Of a DNA stretch of 64,000 nucleotides, positions 57,501-64,000 are shown piece by piece; the first letter of the stretch is position 1; every line of letters begins with the position of its first letter. The notes under the pieces were generated by a model, which saw nothing but the letters and a program-made list of their open reading frames with translations, had not been told where the DNA came from and searched no databases. Source of the DNA: DASVEG01 sp035540495 (GTDB lineage: Bacteria > Actinomycetota > Acidimicrobiia > Acidimicrobiales > CADCTF01); contig DATLGL010000064.1 in NCBI GenBank assembly GCA_035540495.1, positions 62,001-126,000 on the forward strand. The letters are read 5' to 3'. A program made the translations under genes and the position numbers.

Positions 57501-58403
57501 CTACTGCATTCCGGTGATCGGGGCGGCCTCGGCGACGAGCTTCGGCACGACGTCGCCGAGCTCGGCCGGGTCCCAACGATCACCCTTGTCCTGACCGGGA
57601 CCGGGGTTCCAACCCTCGGCCACCGCGATGCGTCCGCCGCTGACGAGGAACACACGACCGGTGATGTCCTTCGACTGCTCGGAGCCGAGCCACACCACGA
57701 GGGGCGCGATGTTGTCGGGCGAGAACCGGTCGAACTCGTCGGGCTTGGTCTCGCGCGCACGCTGGCCCATGCCGAGGTTCTCGGTCATGCGGGTGAGCGC
57801 GGCGGGAGCGATGGCGTTCACCGTGACGCCGTAGCGGCCGAGCTCGCGGGCCGCGATGATCGTGAAGCTGGCGATGCCGGCCTTGGCCGCGCCGTAGTTG
57901 GTCTGCCCCGGGTTGCCGAAGATGCCGGACGTCGACGAGGTGTTGATGACGCGCACGTCGAGCTGCTCGCCCGCCTTGGCCTTGTCGCGCCAGTACGCCG
58001 CCGCCCAACGGGTCGGAGCGAACGTGCCCTTGAGGTGGACGTGGATGACCGCGTCCCACTCCTCCTCGGTCATGTTCACCAGCATGCGGTCGCGCAGGAT
58101 GCCGGCGTTGTTGACGAGGACGTGCAGGTCGCCGAAGTTCTCGATCGCCGTGTTGATGAGGCGCTGCGCGCCCTCCCAGTCGGCGACGTTGTCGGCGTTG
58201 GCGACAGCCTCGCCGCCGAAGCCCTTGATCTCCTCGACGACCTGTTCGGCCGGCGAGAGGTCGGACCCGGAACCGTCGACCGCACCGCCGAGGTCGTTCA
58301 CGACGACCTTCGCGCCCTGGCGTGCGAACTCGATGGCATGGCCGCGTCCGATGCCGCGACCGGCCCCGGTGACGATGACGACGCGTCCGTCGCAGATTCC
58401 CAT
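57501..58403 (-). CDS. SDR-family (R)-3-hydroxyacyl-CoA dehydrogenase, MFE-2-like
   Basis: 300 residues. The NAD-binding TGAGRGIGRGHA, NNAG, the catalytic Ser in INTSSTSG and YGAAK are present. The segment IFGNPGQTNYGAAKAG and the N-terminal MGICDGRVVIVTGA match the dehydrogenase domain of peroxisomal MFE-2 (HSD17B4) and its bacterial relatives. It oxidises 3-hydroxyacyl-CoA, and works with the following MaoC. The start is ATG 58403; 23 bases separate it from the ligase stop. Confidence 0.92.
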   Translation of the reverse strand: MGICDGRVVIVTGAGRGIGRGHAIEFARQGAKVVVNDLGGAVDGSGSDLSPAEQVVEEIKGFGGEAVANADNVADWEGAQRLINTAIENFGDLHVLVNNAGILRDRMLVNMTEEEWDAVIHVHLKGTFAPTRWAAAYWRDKAKAGEQLDVRVINTSSTSGIFGNPGQTNYGAAKAGIASFTIIAARELGRYGVTVNAIAPAALTRMTENLGMGQRARETKPDEFDRFSPDNIAPLVVWLGSEQSKDITGRVFLVSGGRIAVAEGWNPGPGQDKGDRWDPAELGDVVPKLVAEAAPITGMQ

Positions 58404-58426
58404 GTTGTTGTCTGTCTCCTGCTTCG

Positions 58427-60007
58427 TTAGGCGCTCTGCGACCGGTAGCGGTCGCGGAGCAGTCGCTTGTAGATCTTGCCGTTGTCCTGCCGGGGCAGGC
58501 TGTCGGTGAAGTCGATGCTGCGGGGGCACTTGTACGACGACAGGTGCTGGCGGCAGAACTCCAGCAGCTCCTTCGCCAGCTCCGGCGTCCCTTCCGTTCC
58601 GGGCTGGAGCTCGACGACCGCCTTGACCTCCTCGCCCCACTCCTCGTTGGGGATGCCGATCGTCGCCACGTCACCCACCGCGGGGTGCTGCAGCAGGACG
58701 GCGTCGACCTCGGCCGGGTAGATGTTCACGCCGCCGCTGATGATCAGGTTCGCGGTGCGATCGGTCAGGTACAGGTAGCCGTCGTCGTCCATGTAGCCGA
58801 CGTCGCCGAGCGTGAAGTACTCGCCCCGGAAGCTGTTCGCGGTCTTCTCCGCGTCCTTGAAGTACTCGAAGCGGGTGGCGGCGGGCGCCTTGATGTAGAC
58901 GAGGCCGACCTCGTTGCGCGGAAGCTCGTTGCCGTCGTCGTCGCCGATCTTCACCTGGCCCTCGACGGTCGGCTTCCCGACGGTGCCCGGACGCTCGAGC
59001 CAGGTCTTCGAATCGACGAAGGAGCCGACGCCCTCGGTGGCCGCGTAGTACTCCCACACGATCGGGCCGAGCCAGTCGATCAGCTTCTGCTTCACCGGGA
59101 CCGGGCAGGGCGCGGCGCCATGCAAGATGTACCGGAGTGACGACGTGTCGTACTTGGCCCGCACGTCCTCCGGCAGCGAGAGCAGCCGGTGGAACATCGT
59201 CGGGACCATGTGGGTGTGGGTCACCTTGTGCTCGGCGATGAGGCGAAGCGCCTCCTCCGCGTCCCACTTGTCCATCAGGACGACGCCGCAGCCGAACGAC
59301 AGCGGCGCGCTGAGGCTGAAGGCGAGGGGCGCCGCGTGGTACAGCGGCCCGGTGCACAGGTGCACGTCGTCGCCGAACTCCTGGTAGCCGTAGATGTTCA
59401 CCGCACCCGACGCGGCGGCCGCGGCAGCGGCGCCGGTCGCGGGCGGGCGATACACACCCTTGGGGCGGCCGGTGGTGCCCGACGTGTAGAGCATCTGCGA
59501 ACCGGGCGTCGGATCGTCGATCAGCTCCGCGGACTCGGCGGCGACCGCGTCGTCGTACGACTCGAAGCCGTCGATCGAACCGCCGATGGCGAGCTTCACG
59601 GTCGCCTTCGGCGACTGTGACGCGGCCCCGGTGGCCGTGTCGGCGAGGCGGCTGTCGGCGATGAGCGCCTTGGCCTCGCAGTCGTCGACGATGTACGCCG
59701 CTTCCTCGGCGGTGAGGTGCCAGTTGATGGCGGTGATGCGGAAGCCGGCCCGTGAGCACGCCGCGATGACCTCAGCGAACTCGGGCCGGTTCGTGCAGAT
59801 CAGCGCCACGGCGTCGCCGTTGCCGAGTCCGCGCGTGCGGAGCGCACGGACGAGCTGGTTGGCTCGGGCGTCGAGCTCCGCGAACGTGCGGGTGCCGTAG
59901 TCGCTGATGATCGCCTGCTTGTCGGGCGTCTCCTCGGCCCAGAAGCGGAGCGTCAGCCCCTGGAGGGCGAGCTCACGCCGCCGGTCGGCCGTTGCCGTGT
60001 CGCTCAA
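58427..60007 (-). CDS. AMP-forming acyl-CoA synthetase (FadD-like), first ligase of the catabolic operon
   Basis: 526 residues. Motifs: LYTSGTTGRPKGV, YYAATEGVGSF, LTDRTANLIISGG and the catalytic lysine in DNGKIYKRLLRD. It is closely related to the ligase at 35986-37536 through its length, with the same KVTHTHMVPTMF and GGVNIYPAEVD blocks. An Ala-rich insert (GAAAAAAASGA) follows the P-loop. The start is ATG 60007, immediately downstream (3 bases) of the acyl-CoA dehydrogenase stop. Confidence 0.93.
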   Translation of the reverse strand: MSDTATADRRRELALQGLTLRFWAEETPDKQAIISDYGTRTFAELDARANQLVRALRTRGLGNGDAVALICTNRPEFAEVIAACSRAGFRITAINWHLTAEEAAYIVDDCEAKALIADSRLADTATGAASQSPKATVKLAIGGSIDGFESYDDAVAAESAELIDDPTPGSQMLYTSGTTGRPKGVYRPPATGAAAAAAASGAVNIYGYQEFGDDVHLCTGPLYHAAPLAFSLSAPLSFGCGVVLMDKWDAEEALRLIAEHKVTHTHMVPTMFHRLLSLPEDVRAKYDTSSLRYILHGAAPCPVPVKQKLIDWLGPIVWEYYAATEGVGSFVDSKTWLERPGTVGKPTVEGQVKIGDDDGNELPRNEVGLVYIKAPAATRFEYFKDAEKTANSFRGEYFTLGDVGYMDDDGYLYLTDRTANLIISGGVNIYPAEVDAVLLQHPAVGDVATIGIPNEEWGEEVKAVVELQPGTEGTPELAKELLEFCRQHLSSYKCPRSIDFTDSLPRQDNGKIYKRLLRDRYRSQSA

Positions 60008-60010
60008 CGA

Positions 60011-61252
60011 TCAAGCCTCCTTCGGCGCACGCTTCTGCGCCTCTGCGTCGGGTTCTTTCGGCAGGCCGAGCACGCGCTCGCCCACGATGTTGCGCTGGAC
60101 CTGGGCGGTGCCGCCCCAGATCGTCACCGACCGGGTCGACAAGAAGTTCGTCGTCCACTTGTCGGGCTCGTACTCGTCGCTCGGGTTCTTGCCGGGGATG
60201 ATCATCGAGTCGGCGCCGCGGATGTTCATGATGATCTCGGCGAAGCGCTGGGCGTACTCCGACCAGAACATCTTGTTGATCGAGCTGGCCGGCCCCGGCT
60301 CCTTCTTCGCCACGACCTCGCTCAGGAGCTTGAGCCCCTGGAAGCGCATGATCTCGACGTGGCTGTAGGCCCAGGCGAGCTGCTGGCGGGTGAGCGGGTC
60401 CTTGTCTGCGCCGTACTTCTTCGCCAGCTCCACCGCTTCCCAGAACTGCTTCGTGTACTGGACGTGCTGGGTCGTCGCGTTGCCGCCGCGCTCGTTGCCG
60501 AGCGTGGTCATCGTGACCCGCCAGCCGTTGTGCAGGCCGCCGATGACGTTGAACAGCGGCGCACGGGCCTCCGTGATGAACGTCTCGGTGAAATGCGCGG
60601 AACCCGTCGGCTGCTTGATCGGGCGGAGCTCGAAGCCGTTCGACGAACCGTCGTCCTTGAACATCGGCGTCAGGACGTACGAGATGCCCTTGTGCTTCGG
60701 CGCATCAGGATCGGTGCGGCACAGGCAGAACATCATGTTGGCCGCCTGCGCGCCCGAGGTCCACACCTTCTGGCCCGTGATGACGACCTCGTCGCCGTCG
60801 ACGATCCCCTTCGTCTTGAGACCCGCCAGGTCGGAGCCGGCGTCGGGCTCGGAGAAGCCCTGGCAGTAGCGGTCGGTGCCGTCGATGATCCGGGGCAGGA
60901 AGTGTGCCTTCTGCTCGTCGGTTCCCCACACGATGATCGAGGGCCCGACGAGCCACTCGCCCATGCCGCGGGTCACGCGCGGGACGCCGGCTCGAGCGAA
61001 CTCCTCGTTCATCACCGCGGTCTCGATGCCGGTGAGGCCGCGCCCGCCGAACTCCTTCGGCCACGACACGCACAGGTAACCGGCTTCGTGGAGCTTGTCG
61101 GTCCACGCCTGCACGGCCGAGTTGTCGCCACCGAAGCTGGCGCGCTCGGCGTCCATGCCGACGAGCTCTTCGGGGGCGTTCGCCTCGAGCCACTGGCGCA
61201 GCTCGTCACGGAACTTCTGGGCCTGGGGCCCGAGATCGATCTCCATCGCCAT
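60011..61252 (-). CDS. Acyl-CoA dehydrogenase
   Basis: A 413-residue FAD enzyme that forms the 2,3-double bond of acyl-CoA. It begins MAMEIDLGPQAQKFRDELR and has YCQGFSEPDAGSDLAGLKT, QKVWTSGAQ and the family ending IWGGTAQVQRNIVGERVLGL. It is nearest in style to actinobacterial acyl-CoA dehydrogenases used in sterol or branched-chain breakdown, though the substrate is not readable. The start is ATG 61252; ATG 61246 is an alternative. Confidence 0.94.
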   Translation of the reverse strand: MAMEIDLGPQAQKFRDELRQWLEANAPEELVGMDAERASFGGDNSAVQAWTDKLHEAGYLCVSWPKEFGGRGLTGIETAVMNEEFARAGVPRVTRGMGEWLVGPSIIVWGTDEQKAHFLPRIIDGTDRYCQGFSEPDAGSDLAGLKTKGIVDGDEVVITGQKVWTSGAQAANMMFCLCRTDPDAPKHKGISYVLTPMFKDDGSSNGFELRPIKQPTGSAHFTETFITEARAPLFNVIGGLHNGWRVTMTTLGNERGGNATTQHVQYTKQFWEAVELAKKYGADKDPLTRQQLAWAYSHVEIMRFQGLKLLSEVVAKKEPGPASSINKMFWSEYAQRFAEIIMNIRGADSMIIPGKNPSDEYEPDKWTTNFLSTRSVTIWGGTAQVQRNIVGERVLGLPKEPDAEAQKRAPKEA

Positions 61253-61269
61253 GGTGTGGTGTCCTCCTG

Positions 61270-61713
61270 CTACTTGGCTGGTGCGAACTGCGGGAGCTTG
61301 CGGCCGTCGCTCAGGTCCTCCCAGGCGACGGTGACGGGCATGCCCACGCTCACCTGCTCCGGGTCGACGTCGATGACGTTCGACATCATCCGGATCCCCT
61401 CCTCGAGCTCGACGAGCGCGACGGTGTAAGGCACGCGGTCGGCCATGAACGGGTTCGCCGGCCGGTGCTGGACCGAGAAGGCGTACACGGTTCCCCTGCC
61501 CGAGGCCGGGCGCCACTCGAGCGAGTCGCTCGACAGGCACTGCGGGCACACCTCGCGTGGATAGAAGTGCGGGTGCTCGCAGGAAGCGCACCACTGGACG
61601 AGCAGGCGCTCCTCCTTGGTCGCCTCCCAGAAGGGCTCCGTCGTGTCGGTGACGGGCGGCTCGAGCCGGCGCGGCTTCGGGCGCTCGGTTGCGGTCGTTG
61701 CGGCGTCGCTCAC
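61270..61713 (-). CDS. DUF35 zinc-ribbon/OB-fold acyl-CoA-associated protein
   Basis: 147 residues. A four-Cys zinc ribbon CASCEHPHFYPREVCPQC is followed by an OB-fold (GTVYAFSVQHRPANPF, VALVELEEGIRMMSNV). DUF35 proteins are partners of thiolase-fold enzymes and of sterol side-chain aldolases (ChsH2-type domains). The GTG overlaps the thiolase stop (GTGA), which is strong support for a complex between the two. Confidence 0.92.
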   Translation of the reverse strand: MSDAATTATERPKPRRLEPPVTDTTEPFWEATKEERLLVQWCASCEHPHFYPREVCPQCLSSDSLEWRPASGRGTVYAFSVQHRPANPFMADRVPYTVALVELEEGIRMMSNVIDVDPEQVSVGMPVTVAWEDLSDGRKLPQFAPAK

Positions 61714-62894
61714 AGGGTTGCCTCCGTGCCGAGGACGGCGGTCGACATGCAGGACAGGACCATGCCGGACCCGTGGGCCACGGCGATCTCGGCCTTCGGC
61801 ACCTGGCGGGCGTCGCCTTCGCCCCGCAGCTGGCGGACGGCCTCGACGACGAGGAACATGCCGTACATGCCGGGGTGGGTGTAGCTGAGGCCGCCGCCGT
61901 TGGTGTTGACGGCGAGGTCGCCGCCCGGACCGAAGTTGGTCGATTCCACGAACGACCCGCCTTCGCCCTTGGCGCAGAAGCCGAGGTCTTCGAAGTGCAG
62001 CAGCTGGGTGATGGTGAAGCTGTCGTAGCCCATCAGCACGTCGACGTCGCCCGGCTTGATGCCGGCCATCTCGAAGGCTTTCGGACCGCTCAGGGCGCCC
62101 GGGGTGACGGTGAGGTCGGGCATCTGGCTGATCATCATGTGGGTGTGGCCAGTCGCCGCGCCGAGGACGTACACCGGCGGCTTTCGCAGCGACTTCGCCC
62201 GCTCGGCGGTCGTGACGATGTACGCGCCCGCGCCGTCGGTGACGAGGCAGCAGTCCTCCTTGTGGAGGGGGCTCGCGACCATGTCGGAGGCGACGACCTC
62301 TTCCACCGTTGTCGGCTCGCGCTTCTTCGCCCGCGGGTTCAGCGCGGCCCATTCACGCGAGTGCACCGCGATCTTCGCCAGCTGCTCGCTCGTGGTGCCG
62401 TACTGGGCCATGTGCCGGCTCGCTGCAAGCGCGTAGCCACCGATCGGGCCCTGGAGGCCGTACGGCATCTCCCACTCCGCCATCGGGTTCGGGCCCATCA
62501 TCATCCCGGGACGTCCGCCGCCCTCGGGTGCCCGACCGCTGCGCTTCGCCGCGGTGCGGCTGGCACGCGGCGTCTGCGCGAACACCACGAGGATGCACTC
62601 GGCGACGCCCGCGGCGATGGCCGATGCGGCGTGCTCGAGGAAGACCTCGAAGACGCTGCCGCCCGTCATGGTCGAATCGGTGAATCGGGCGTTGATGCCG
62701 AGGTACTCGGCGAACGCCATGGAGTTCTGGCTGTGGCAGACGCCGTCGATGTCGGCGAGCGTGAGGCCCGCGTCTTCGAGCGCCTCCTTCACCATCGCCA
62801 CCTCTAGCGCACGCCCGTGCAGCTCGAGCTCACCCGTGGGTGACGCGGCGTCGGCCACCCCCACGATCGCGGCTTGGCCGCGTAGACCCGTCAC
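61710..62894 (-). CDS. Thiolase-fold lipid-transfer-type protein without the usual catalytic Cys
   Basis: 394 residues with the thiolase fold. The position of the nucleophilic Cys reads MTGGSVFEVFLEHAASAIA, so Ser or nothing replaces it. NTNGGGLSYTHPGMYGM and VAHGSGMVLSC keep the His and C-terminal regions. Cys-less members with an adjacent DUF35 protein act as aldolases on side-chain CoA esters (Ltp2-type) rather than as thiolases, which is the preferred reading. It heads the eight-gene operon behind two tandem operators. The start is GTG 62894. Confidence 0.88.
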   Translation of the reverse strand: MTGLRGQAAIVGVADAASPTGELELHGRALEVAMVKEALEDAGLTLADIDGVCHSQNSMAFAEYLGINARFTDSTMTGGSVFEVFLEHAASAIAAGVAECILVVFAQTPRASRTAAKRSGRAPEGGGRPGMMMGPNPMAEWEMPYGLQGPIGGYALAASRHMAQYGTTSEQLAKIAVHSREWAALNPRAKKREPTTVEEVVASDMVASPLHKEDCCLVTDGAGAYIVTTAERAKSLRKPPVYVLGAATGHTHMMISQMPDLTVTPGALSGPKAFEMAGIKPGDVDVLMGYDSFTITQLLHFEDLGFCAKGEGGSFVESTNFGPGGDLAVNTNGGGLSYTHPGMYGMFLVVEAVRQLRGEGDARQVPKAEIAVAHGSGMVLSCMSTAVLGTEATL

Positions 62895-62935
62895 GTTCTC
62901 TTGTTCCCCCTGAAGCGGTGGCCCGTACGACTCGT

Positions 62936-62955
62936 ACTTGACCCAGCGGTCAAGT
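62936..62955. promoter_or_regulatory. Operator 1: perfect palindrome ACTTGACC-n4-GGTCAAGT
   Basis: Eight-base perfect arms with a CAGC spacer. It lies between the predicted -10 and the thiolase gene, near the likely transcription start. The symmetry and length are typical of TetR-family operators. Confidence 0.65.
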
Positions 62956-62985
62956 TTTCTACTGCCTACTAGACCGCGCGGTCAA
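62956..62985 (-). promoter_or_regulatory. Putative sigma-70-type promoter of the catabolic operon
   Basis: On the minus strand TTGACC (62985-62980), 18 bases, TAGAAA (62961-62956). The -35 sits inside operator 2, and the start would fall within operator 1. Confidence 0.5.
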
Positions 62986-62987
62986 GC
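62968..62987. promoter_or_regulatory. Operator 2: imperfect palindrome ACTAGACC-n4-GGTCAAGC
   Basis: The same architecture as operator 1 with six of eight arm positions symmetric and a GCGC spacer. It is centred 32 bases (three helical turns) from operator 1 and covers the -35. Confidence 0.6.
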
Positions 62988-63044
62988 ACGCTAGGCGGCA
63001 CCCCGCTCCCGGCGCCCGCGGCTCCCGTGCTACGCGTGGCGGCC

Positions 63045-63346
63045 ATGACCGAGGCATCCATCGCCGACCGTTACCGGAGCGTCGCAGCGGCGTTCACCGC
63101 CCGAGTCGACGCCGTGCCAACGGAGTCGTGGGACAGCCCGTCGCCGTGCGAGGGATGGGTCGCCCGAGATGTCGTGCGCCATCTCGTCAAGTGGGTGCCG
63201 CTGATGAGTGCAAGGCGATGGCCGACGGCATCGAGCCGCTCGGCGACGCGCTCAGCAAGAGCGGCCACTACGCGAAGCCGGCGCCCTACGAAGAGGGCGC
63301 CGACCACCAGACGAGGCTGCTCGCCCTCACCGGGCGCGCCGTTTGA
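63045..63346 (+). pseudogene. Decayed TIGR03086-like (DinB/maleylpyruvate isomerase fold) gene
   Basis: The N-terminal part (63045 to about 63200) reads MTEASIADRYRSVAAAFTAR and SPCEGWVARDVVRHLVKW, the metal-binding start of this family. The C-terminal end is present in another frame (about 63204-63346: ADGIEPLGDALSKSGHYAKP, QTRLLALTGRAV). The middle of the protein, about half the usual ~190 residues, is gone and the frames do not match. It is therefore an internal deletion with frameshift. It is divergent from the catabolic operon. Confidence 0.75.
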
Positions 63347-63355
63347 TCGCTGCGA

Positions 63356-63856
63356 TCAGCCGACCTCGGGCGGGAGGACCTGCTCGATCGTCTGCACGAG
63401 CGTCTCGTCCTCCGGCTTCACCACCGGGTTGAAGCGGGCGACGACGTCGCCCTCGGGTGAGATCAGGAACTTCTCGAAGTTCCACTGGATGTCGCCGGTG
63501 TGGCCCTTGTTGTCGGGTACGTCGACCAGCTTCTCGTAGAGCGGATGGCGGTTCTCGCCGTTGACGTCGACCTTGTCGAGCATCGGGAACGTCACCCCGT
63601 ACGTCGTCGAGCAGAACGTCTCGATCTCCTCCGACGAGCCCGGCTCCTGGTTGCCGAACTGGTTGCACGGCACACCGATGACCGTGAATCCGCGGTCCTT
63701 GTACGTCTCGTGCAGCTTCTCGAGGCCCTCGTACTGGGGCGTGAGGCCGCACTTCGAAGCGACGTTCACGAGGAGCACCGCCTTGCCTCGGTGTTCGGCC
63801 AGGGAGGTCTCTTCTCCGCGAAGCGTGCGAAGGGGGATGTCGTAGAGATCGCTCAT
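63356..63856 (-). CDS. Glutathione peroxidase-family thiol peroxidase
   Basis: A 166-residue peroxide reductase of the GPx/thioredoxin fold. The peroxidatic Cys is in NVASKCGLTPQY, and the conserved CNQFGNQEPG and IQWNFEKFLI (Trp, Asn) complete the catalytic tetrad. It has Cys instead of selenocysteine, so it most likely uses thioredoxin or another thiol rather than glutathione, which actinobacteria usually lack. The start is ATG 63856, and it converges on the pseudogene. Confidence 0.94.
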   Translation of the reverse strand: MSDLYDIPLRTLRGEETSLAEHRGKAVLLVNVASKCGLTPQYEGLEKLHETYKDRGFTVIGVPCNQFGNQEPGSSEEIETFCSTTYGVTFPMLDKVDVNGENRHPLYEKLVDVPDNKGHTGDIQWNFEKFLISPEGDVVARFNPVVKPEDETLVQTIEQVLPPEVG

Positions 63857-63938
63857 GTGGCCTGTCTAGTGCTTCCGCCGGCCCTAATGGTCCGGGTGGA
63901 GCATTGTCGGGAATGCCCGATCGGCGCACGCTGGAGTG

Positions 63939-64000
63939 ATGCTGGGTACCCGCCACCGAGTCGATGTCATCGACCTCACCGCATGGGGAGGGCGTGATCG
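63939..64000 (+). CDS. Possible start of a gene cut by the window end
   Basis: An open frame from ATG 63939 (or GTG 63936) reading MLGTRHRVDVIDLTAWGGRD and running off the end. GGAG just upstream is too close for a strong ribosome site. The frame is too short to identify. Otherwise 63857-64000 shows nothing recognisable. Confidence 0.3.
   Translation, partial: MLGTRHRVDVIDLTAWGGRD

Noticed and set aside
1..64000. Mobile elements, tRNA/rRNA genes, riboswitches, prophage or integron features
   Set aside because: No transposase, integrase, tRNA cloverleaf, terminal inverted repeats or known riboswitch cores were found on reading both strands; gene content is uniformly chromosomal.

Overview
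The window is dense, high-GC chromosomal DNA with no phage, insertion sequence, CRISPR array, tRNA or rRNA that I can recognise. No gene-free stretch exceeds about 200 bases. Gene content points to an actinobacterium: a zwf-opcA-pgl cluster, a fused CofG/CofH F420 synthase (FbiC), an Eis-type acetyltransferase, DUF3151, a wax ester synthase/DGAT, an F420-dependent LLM oxidoreductase and many FadD/MaoC/SDR genes. A CAP-domain protein with repeats of the GYWLVGxDGGVFAFGDA type makes class Acidimicrobiia my best guess. That placement is inference.

Layout. 1-2834: oxidative pentose phosphate genes (partial zwf, opcA, pgl). 2947-5684: an HxlR regulator translationally coupled to fbiC. 5668-7679 (minus): an operon of a zinc-ribbon protein and two unrecognised proteins. 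7697-13540: a LOG-family protein, then an Eis/small helical protein/ABC exporter operon, a Cys-cluster protein and an alpha/beta hydrolase. 13566-23814: secreted or membrane-anchored proteins of unknown role, mixed with a CaiB-type CoA transferase, a GH13 glucosidase, RNase D, a gamma-carbonic-anhydrase-like protein, a flavin reductase and the CAP-repeat protein. 24013-28253 (minus): kynureninase and bifunctional PutA. 28277-44163: housekeeping and lipid genes, including epoxide-hydrolase-like, DUF3151, HIT, L,D-transpeptidase, HAD, histidine phosphatase, TyrS, an AlkA-like glycosylase, NUDIX, FadD, patatin, WS/DGAT, SirB1-like, gamma-glutamyltransferase, a Mug-like glycosylase and an LLM oxidoreductase.

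44180-52308 is the most unusual part, a branched-chain-amino-acid-type ABC system built from fusions. LivH and LivM are one polypeptide. A full MFS transporter, LivF and LivG form a second polypeptide of 1008 residues. The substrate-binding protein carries an N-terminal membrane anchor instead of a normal exported leader, and a divergently encoded accessory protein upstream has a very similar anchor. A perfect 14-bp hairpin terminator closes the unit.

53664-62894 (minus) is an eight-gene acyl-CoA catabolic operon: Cys-less thiolase, DUF35 protein, acyl-CoA dehydrogenase, acyl-CoA ligase, MFE-2-like SDR, MFE-2-like MaoC hydratase, second ligase and type-B carboxylesterase. It is headed by two palindromic operators 32 bp apart that overlap a sigma-70-like promoter. 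The window ends with a decayed DinB/maleylpyruvate-isomerase-type gene, a glutathione peroxidase and a possible partial gene.

A recurrent regulatory theme is a TAnnnT hexamer 6-8 bases before the start codon of many transcription-unit-heading genes on both strands. This suggests widespread leaderless transcription, and in two places divergent genes appear to share one symmetric -10 element.
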